IMG/VR virus record: IMGVR_UViG_3300037234_000963
Location: 1-30,379 of that record
Origin: a virus
Length of the DNA stretch: 30,379 bases
Strand: one strand, 5' to 3'
Part shown: piece after piece, positions 26,713-30,379 of the stretch
Layout of the letters: the number at the start of each line of letters is the position of its first letter
How positions within the stretch are numbered: position 1 is the stretch's first letter
Position numbers and translations under genes: made by a program
Notes under the pieces: model-generated
Told to the model about the DNA's origin: nothing
The model's database searches: none
What the model saw: only the letters and a program-made list of their open reading frames with translations

Positions 26713-27322
26713 GACCGGCACCGGACAATTTATATCAGTCCATGATGCTGAAAATTGCAAGGGAACGTGTCCGATACATAACCCGTCCGACCATCCCATG
26801 AAGGACTTTCCGACCCACTGGCGGGATGACCGCCAAATTATGGAGAGAATTTGTCCACATGGAGTCGGCCATCCAGACCCCGATGATTTCAGAATTCGCA
26901 ACGGGGAAGATAGGGGAGTCCACGGTTGCGATGGATGTTGCACCGGAGACCATCCTATCAAAACTGAGCCAGATCCATTATTAAAGCTGCTTAAGCCATT
27001 ACCAAAAGGTCAAACCATCGAGCCGGATACCGAGACCGTTAATTTTCAGGTGGGTCGGCAGAAAGACCATCTCATTTATTATGGGGACGGAAGTTGCTAT
27101 GATACCAAACAGGGTCAATGGGTAACTTTAGTCGAAGCAATACCCACGATGAATCCCGATGATGTTTTGGTATTGAAACTGCCAGCCCATATAAAATTTC
27201 CAAGAAAGGATATGGAAAAATTCATCAAGATACAGACCGACAATTTAAAAAGGATTTTTCCCAACCAAAAAATCATCGTTTTAACGGATGGGATTGAGAT
27301 TGAAATCCAAAATAAAAGTTGA
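26699..27322 (+). CDS. Zinc-binding N-terminal domain protein (HNPSDH type)
   Basis: 207 aa. Residues about 18-85 contain ENCKGTCPIHNPSDHPMKDFPTHWRDDR, RICPHGVGHPDPDD and VHGCDGCC: a Cys/His-rich module that I know from many small phage and actinobacterial proteins, with unknown role but clear zinc-binding character. The remaining part (about 110-207) is a separate alpha/beta domain (VGRQKDHLIYYGDG, DDVLVLKLPAH, KIIVLTDGIEIEI). Such a fusion is not one I recall. Confidence 0.72.
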   Translation: MEKYKTGTGQFISVHDAENCKGTCPIHNPSDHPMKDFPTHWRDDRQIMERICPHGVGHPDPDDFRIRNGEDRGVHGCDGCCTGDHPIKTEPDPLLKLLKPLPKGQTIEPDTETVNFQVGRQKDHLIYYGDGSCYDTKQGQWVTLVEAIPTMNPDDVLVLKLPAHIKFPRKDMEKFIKIQTDNLKRIFPNQKIIVLTDGIEIEIQNKS

Positions 27323-27350
27323 CAAAATTATAAAACGGGAGATAAATATC

Positions 27351-27533
27351 ATGCAAAAATTTTTTGATAGCAAAGAACTCTTGATTAAGGATTGGCTGAA
27401 CAATATCGCCATCCATTGTGTCCATGACCAATATCCAAATTTAAAATCCGATGTTGAGAATGAGCTTGCAAAATTTGAAAAAAAGGACGATTATCATGGG
27501 TTAAAAGATATGGAGACTATTGGTAATTGTTAA
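27351..27533 (+). CDS. Hypothetical protein, 60 aa
   Basis: ATG 27351 with SD CGGGAG; a TTGACA at 27319-27324 lies just upstream but no convincing -10 fits it. Helical: MQKFFDSKELLIKDWLNNIAIH, then QYPNLKSDVENELAKFEKKDDYHGLKDMETIGNC. No family recognised. Confidence 0.62.
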   Translation: MQKFFDSKELLIKDWLNNIAIHCVHDQYPNLKSDVENELAKFEKKDDYHGLKDMETIGNC

Positions 27534-27542
27534 AAATAAAAG

Positions 27543-27571
27543 TTGACAAAGAGTAAAATTCAGGGTATGAT
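27543..27571 (+). promoter_or_regulatory. sigma70-type promoter for DNA ligase
   Basis: Perfect TTGACA (27543-27548), 17-nt spacer, TATGAT (27566-27571). The 16-mer AATAAAAGTTGACAAA, containing the -35 box, also occurs at 27311-27326 before the previous gene. Leader about 24 nt with SD AGGAG. Confidence 0.8.
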
Positions 27572-27601
27572 TAAATATAACCTCAAATAGGAGAAATGAA
27601 T

Positions 27602-28981
27602 ATGGAATCTGTATTTGAAATCGTGACGAAGCTCGAAAACGAGCCGTCAAAAAACGCAAAACTCGCCTTACTCAAGGAGCATAAAAACGATGACCTTCGG
27701 GAATTCTTTTATCTCGCCCTTGAGCCGACCGTCATTTTCTGGATTAAGAAAATACCGGCCTTTGAACCGAATACCGGAATGCCAATTTCTTTAATGGATG
27801 CCACCTATAAAATGGTGAACAACATCGCCAACCGCAAGCTAACCGGCCACGCCGCATCCGATTTTATCGCCGACCTGCTTGATAGTTTGACCGCCGAAGA
27901 AGCCGAGATGCTTATCCGCATCATTTTGAAAGACCCAAGGGTCGGGATGTCGGAAAAGACCATTAATAAGGTATGGCCGAAACTTATTACCGAGAAACTT
28001 TATATGAGGTGTGCCTCATTTAACCAAAAGAATCTGGAACGGGTCACGTATCCGGCCATCGCCGAAGAAAAAGCAGACGGCCTTTTTATCAATGCCATCC
28101 GCAAAGACGGTGTCCCGCAATTTTTATCCCGTAATATGAAGCCGATGGAATTTCACGGCAACCTTGAGACCGAGATTGTCGACATGGAAGCCAAAGGGGA
28201 CTTCGTTATCCACGGGGAAGGCCTTGTATTAAATGAGGATGGCACCGATTACCTTGACCGCAAAACGGGCAACGGTATCATTTCAAAAGCCATCAAAGGC
28301 ACGATATCACCGGAAGAAGCCGCCAGAGTACACTTAAAGGTATGGGATGTAATGCCGCTTGACGCATGGAGAGATAAAAAATGTGATTTCCCATACGACC
28401 TCCGCCGAGCCAAAATTCACGGGATGGTAGATAAACTGGAATCCCCGAAAATCTTTTACATCGACTCCAAAGAAGTTGAAAATATTTATGAGGCCGAACG
28501 ATTTTTTAGAGCCATGCTCGATATGGGTCGAGAAGGTGCCATCATCAAAAACTTTAACGGTATCTGGAAATCATCCACAACGGGAAGTAAAGATTGTGTA
28601 AAAATGAAAAAGAAAGACCCTGCCGACCTGCTTTGCACCGGCACATATCCCCATAAACAAGCCTATGTGATGAGAGGGGACGAGAAAATTGACACCACGA
28701 AATGGATTGGGGGATTGAACCTGCAATCAGCAGAGGGCACAATTGTTGTAAACTCCGGTTCCGGCCTTGGGGATTTAGACCGCCAAAAGCCGCCCGAATA
28801 TTACATCGGCAAAATCATCGAAGTCGAGTACAACGAAATTATAACGGCAAAGAATAAAGATACCAAAAGCCTGTTCCTGCCGATTATAAAAGAGGTCAGA
28901 GACCCTGCCGACAAAGATGAAGCCGATAGTTATGAGCTGATTTTGGAACGGGCAAAAGCCAACAAAAAAGGAAAAAAGTAA
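27602..28981 (+). CDS. 30: ATP-dependent DNA ligase
   Basis: 459 aa (T4 gp30: 487). Seals DNA nicks during replication and repair. The start is ATG 27602, 8 bases after AGGAG; ATG 27596 is too close. An N-terminal helical domain (1-140, T4-type: LENEPSKNAKLALLKEH...) precedes the catalytic part. Motif I IAEEKADGLF with the adenylated Lys157; motif III FVIHGEGLVL; motif IV REGAIIKNF; motif V CVKMKKKDPADL; a C-terminal OB domain ends with KIIEVEYNEIITA. It follows its own promoter and is the second DNA-end-joining enzyme of the T4-like replication set here. Confidence 0.94.
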   Translation: MESVFEIVTKLENEPSKNAKLALLKEHKNDDLREFFYLALEPTVIFWIKKIPAFEPNTGMPISLMDATYKMVNNIANRKLTGHAASDFIADLLDSLTAEEAEMLIRIILKDPRVGMSEKTINKVWPKLITEKLYMRCASFNQKNLERVTYPAIAEEKADGLFINAIRKDGVPQFLSRNMKPMEFHGNLETEIVDMEAKGDFVIHGEGLVLNEDGTDYLDRKTGNGIISKAIKGTISPEEAARVHLKVWDVMPLDAWRDKKCDFPYDLRRAKIHGMVDKLESPKIFYIDSKEVENIYEAERFFRAMLDMGREGAIIKNFNGIWKSSTTGSKDCVKMKKKDPADLLCTGTYPHKQAYVMRGDEKIDTTKWIGGLNLQSAEGTIVVNSGSGLGDLDRQKPPEYYIGKIIEVEYNEIITAKNKDTKSLFLPIIKEVRDPADKDEADSYELILERAKANKKGKK

Positions 28982-28982
28982 A

Positions 28983-29204
28983 ATGGCTGAGGAATTACCA
29001 GAGATTATATTTATCAGGGATTTGCCGAAAAAGGCTATTAGACAACGGGCTTTATTGCACAAATATCTTGCATACTCCTTTGTGTATATGGCCAAATCTA
29101 ACAAATTATCCGGTCACATCGGCCTGTATCGGCAATATATGAGATATGCCGCCGACCATTTGGCACATGCCAAACGATTAATATCGATTATGGTCGGCCT
29201 ATAA
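28983..29204 (+). CDS. Hypothetical protein, 73 aa
   Basis: Starts 1 base after the ligase stop. Helical and basic: FIRDLPKKAIRQRALLHKYLAYSFVYMAKSNKL, then LYRQYMRYAADHLAHAKRLISIMVGL. No SD of note, so probably coupled. Not recognised. A structured untranslated segment follows. Confidence 0.68.
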   Translation: MAEELPEIIFIRDLPKKAIRQRALLHKYLAYSFVYMAKSNKLSGHIGLYRQYMRYAADHLAHAKRLISIMVGL

Positions 29205-29213
29205 AGATGAGGG

Positions 29214-29299
29214 GATGGTCGAGGTCCTACAGCTAAAGCCGCTGAAATCGAATGGCCGTGGGGCATGGGTAAGAACGGCAACCTCCGACCACCTTTTTT
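29214..29299 (+). ncRNA. Candidate structured RNA, three-way junction with terminator-like end
   Basis: Outer stem GATGGTCG (29214-29221) with CGACCACC (29286-29293), one A-C mismatch, continued by AGGT (29222-29225) with ACCT (29281-29284) across a bulged C. Inside lie two hairpins: CAGC/GCTG (29230-29244, 7-nt loop) and GCCGT/ACGGC (29255-29279, 15-nt loop GGGGCATGGGTAAGA). Six T follow (29294-29299). I do not recognise it as a tRNA or a known riboswitch. It lies between two genes and could be a small RNA, a cis-regulatory element with built-in terminator, or a plain terminator with inserted hairpins. Confidence 0.5.
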
Positions 29300-29312
29300 G
29301 AGAGGATTTTTT

Positions 29313-29621
29313 ATGGGTAGAGGCAGAGCAGAAATGTGGCAATGCAACGACTGCGGGGCAATGTGGTCGGAGTCAAAAGCTGTCCGATGCTTTAACCAAA
29401 AATGCATGGGCAAAAATATTTTTATTTATTGGAAACCTGGACAGGTCAAATTTCAGGTTGAGGATTATACGGTTGCAAAAGAGATGCTTCCGTCAAAGGC
29501 AAAGAAAAAGGTTAAAAAAATTGACAAAATCGTTAAAACTGAGGTAAAATCAAAACCAAAGTCGAAACTAATATCACATAAACAGTATTTGAAATCAGGA
29601 AAATTAACCGATTTATTCTAA
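29313..29621 (+). CDS. Zinc-ribbon protein with basic tail
   Basis: 102 aa from ATG 29313 (GAGAGG upstream); the longer frame from 29265 would start inside the structured RNA. Residues 8-35: MWQCNDCGAMWSESKAVRCFNQKCMG, a CX2C...CX4C ribbon. Residues 62-95 are Lys-rich (KAKKKVKKIDKIVKTEVKSKPKSK), suited to nucleic-acid binding. Ends KSGKLTDLF. If the RNA upstream is a regulatory leader, this gene is its likely target. Confidence 0.75.
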   Translation: MGRGRAEMWQCNDCGAMWSESKAVRCFNQKCMGKNIFIYWKPGQVKFQVEDYTVAKEMLPSKAKKKVKKIDKIVKTEVKSKPKSKLISHKQYLKSGKLTDLF

Positions 29622-29634
29622 AAGGAGATTGATT

Positions 29635-30288
29635 ATGGAAGTATTATCAGGAGGATTTACCACAAAATATTGGATTCCTATCGAAGACGAGCCGGATATT
29701 GACCGGTTTATCGATGAGGATATTGCAGTTGATTTAAACGGTTTTACGCTTCGGGGTATACTCCGCAAGGTATCAACCTGCAAAAAGAAAAACAAGGAGA
29801 CCAAGGAATTCGATTATTACAAAGAAATTACCATTGACGTTGTTGGTCTCGATGCCGATGCCGGACAAACCATTTCAATCCCGGATAAAAAGGAAGAGTA
29901 TGAATGTGCCGTGGAATTACGGTATATCCCCGATGCAGAGCCTTTGGAAAAAGATTCCGACACCGATGACGGGCCGGCACCCGAAGAGGAACTCGATTTT
30001 GAGGCCGAAAATAATCTGGATGACAATGATGGCAATGATGAAGTCAGGCCGGTAATTGTTGAACCGGACAAGGAACCGGACAGGCCGGTAATTGTTGAAC
30101 CGGACAATCCGGACAGTCCGGACAAGGAACCGGACATTGAGGCCGATGATTTCTTTGATGACCCGAAGCCGGATGCAGTCGATGGCACCGCTGATGATGA
30201 ATTTTTTGATACAGCTATTAACGGGTCCGGAGAAGAAATCAAGGATAAAAAGCCCGATGACGATGATGACGATATCAACTGGGATTAA
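29635..30288 (+). CDS. Acidic-tailed protein, unknown (ssDNA-binding-like layout)
   Basis: 217 aa, SD AAAGGAG. Residues 1-105 are a folded beta-rich domain (MEVLSGGFTTKYWIPIEDE ... DEDIAVDLNGFTLRGILRKVS ... YYKEITIDVVG ... YECAVELRYIPD). Residues 106-217 are a long acidic disordered tail, with two copies of RPVIVEPDKEPD-type repeats and the final tip DDDDDDINWD. A folded N-domain plus an acidic tail with an aromatic tip is the layout of phage and bacterial single-strand DNA-binding proteins and of some core proteins; sequence alone does not show an OB signature, so this is tentative. The next ATG overlaps its stop. Confidence 0.75.
   Translation: MEVLSGGFTTKYWIPIEDEPDIDRFIDEDIAVDLNGFTLRGILRKVSTCKKKNKETKEFDYYKEITIDVVGLDADAGQTISIPDKKEEYECAVELRYIPDAEPLEKDSDTDDGPAPEEELDFEAENNLDDNDGNDEVRPVIVEPDKEPDRPVIVEPDNPDSPDKEPDIEADDFFDDPKPDAVDGTADDEFFDTAINGSGEEIKDKKPDDDDDDINWD
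30045..30107 (+). repeat. 27-bp direct repeat in the acidic tail
   Basis: Copies at 30045-30071 and 30081-30107, beginning CAGGCCGGTAATTGTTGAAC. In frame they code RPVIVEPD twice. Around them CCGGACAA recurs several times, a likely recombination-driven expansion. Confidence 0.9.
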
Positions 30289-30379
30289 TGATTTACTTTA
30301 TGCAGGCCGGTAAAAACGGACCAATAAAAATCGGAGATAGTGATGAAATTCATTTCCGATTGGAAACTTTACAGGTCGG
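30288..30379 (+). CDS. Start of a GIY-YIG (T5orf172/MUG113-like) protein, cut by the window edge
   Basis: ATG at 30288 overlaps the previous stop (TAATG). The 30 residues seen include MIYFMQAGKNGPIKIGDSDE and then HFRLETLQV. The I-Y-F-x-Q-A-G-x-N-G-P-I-K-I-G...RL..LQ pattern is the start of the T5orf172-type GIY-YIG domain, in which I-Y-F and I-K-I-G replace GIY and YIG. The rest lies outside the window, so nuclease activity and fusion partners cannot be judged. Confidence 0.78.
   Translation, partial: MIYFMQAGKNGPIKIGDSDEIHFRLETLQV

Noticed and set aside
29214-29293. tRNA reading of the structured segment
   Set aside because: No D-arm, anticodon loop or T-arm with TTC motif fits; the junction has only two internal hairpins.
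29521-29550. TTGACA-18-TAAAAT promoter-like site
   Set aside because: It lies within a Lys-rich coding stretch (AAA/GTT/ACA codons) of the 29313 gene and the spacer departs from 17; not convincing enough to list.
29817-30278. Minus-strand open frame of 153 codons, Ser-rich
   Set aside because: It is the complement of the Asp/Glu/Pro repeats of the acidic tail (GAC/GAT become TC-rich Ser codons). No start signal.
1-30379. CRISPR array, insertion sequence, integrase or attachment site
   Set aside because: No regularly spaced repeats of CRISPR type, no transposase or recombinase motifs and no tRNA-end duplication were seen.
21936-30379. T4-like DNA polymerase gene after regA
   Set aside because: In T4, gene 43 follows regA, but no polymerase motifs occur in any frame of the rest of the window; it must lie elsewhere.

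Overview
The window reads as part of the genome of a large, virulent, T4-related tailed phage. Every gene I can support lies on the + strand, closely packed, often with ATGA or TAATG stop/start overlaps and good Shine-Dalgarno sites. The T4 core replication order is recognisable: sliding clamp (gp45-like, 13055-13723), clamp-loader ATPase (gp44-like, 18495-19454), clamp-loader small subunit (gp62-like, 21078-21506) and the translational repressor RegA (21543-21935), with an ATP-dependent DNA ligase (27602-28981) further on. The host is a bacterium read with ordinary sigma70 signals: about eleven promoter-like sites occur, all with exactly 17 nt between the -35 and -10 boxes, and often with a GTGACA(ATT) -35.

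Layout. 1-2370: end of an unknown gene, an HNH/AP2 homing-endonuclease-type gene with its own promoter, and a short adenosylcobalamin-type ribonucleotide reductase closed by a terminator. 2452-5341: three probable virion or virion-assembly genes (an acidic/basic bipolar protein, an unknown protein, a Kelch-like beta-propeller). 5345-5510: an untranslated structured stretch ending in a strong terminator. 5511-8067: nucleotide-pool genes (nucleoside deoxyribosyltransferase-like, thymidylate kinase, MazZ/DUF5664-like dNTP diphosphohydrolase). 8088-12821: zinc-binding small proteins, a CCA-adding enzyme, a membrane protein and a YcgL/COG3541-type nucleotidyltransferase. 12823-16684: membrane protein, sliding clamp, a radical SAM/SPASM enzyme, a small membrane protein and an Rnl5-type RNA ligase. 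16774-17965: a self-contained unit (promoter, secreted Asn-rich protein, terminator). 17982-22778: clamp loader, seven small genes, gp62, regA and small genes. 22776-23494: a gene-poor region with repeats, hairpins and two tRNA genes (His, Tyr). 23495-30379: a protein with a predicted Zn/OB arrangement, small exported and Zn-binding proteins, DNA ligase, a candidate structured RNA, an acidic-tailed protein and the start of a GIY-YIG (T5orf172-like) gene.

How the parts fit: ribonucleotide reductase, deoxyribosyltransferase, thymidylate kinase and dNTP diphosphohydrolase shape the dNTP pool used by the T4-like replisome. The CCA-adding enzyme, Rnl5-type ligase, YcgL-type nucleotidyltransferase and two tRNAs look like a tRNA maintenance/repair set; the tRNA-His gene lacks an encoded CCA, so it would need such an enzyme. 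Points I find most unusual: three genes whose ATG sits at the expected transcription start (leaderless mRNAs), including the clamp-loader subunit; a 38-bp exact repeat read in two different frames in two unrelated genes; a phage radical SAM/SPASM enzyme overlapping a small membrane peptide gene; strong avoidance of GATC; and an unassigned three-way-junction RNA candidate upstream of 29313. All functional names rest on motif recognition by eye, not on database searches.
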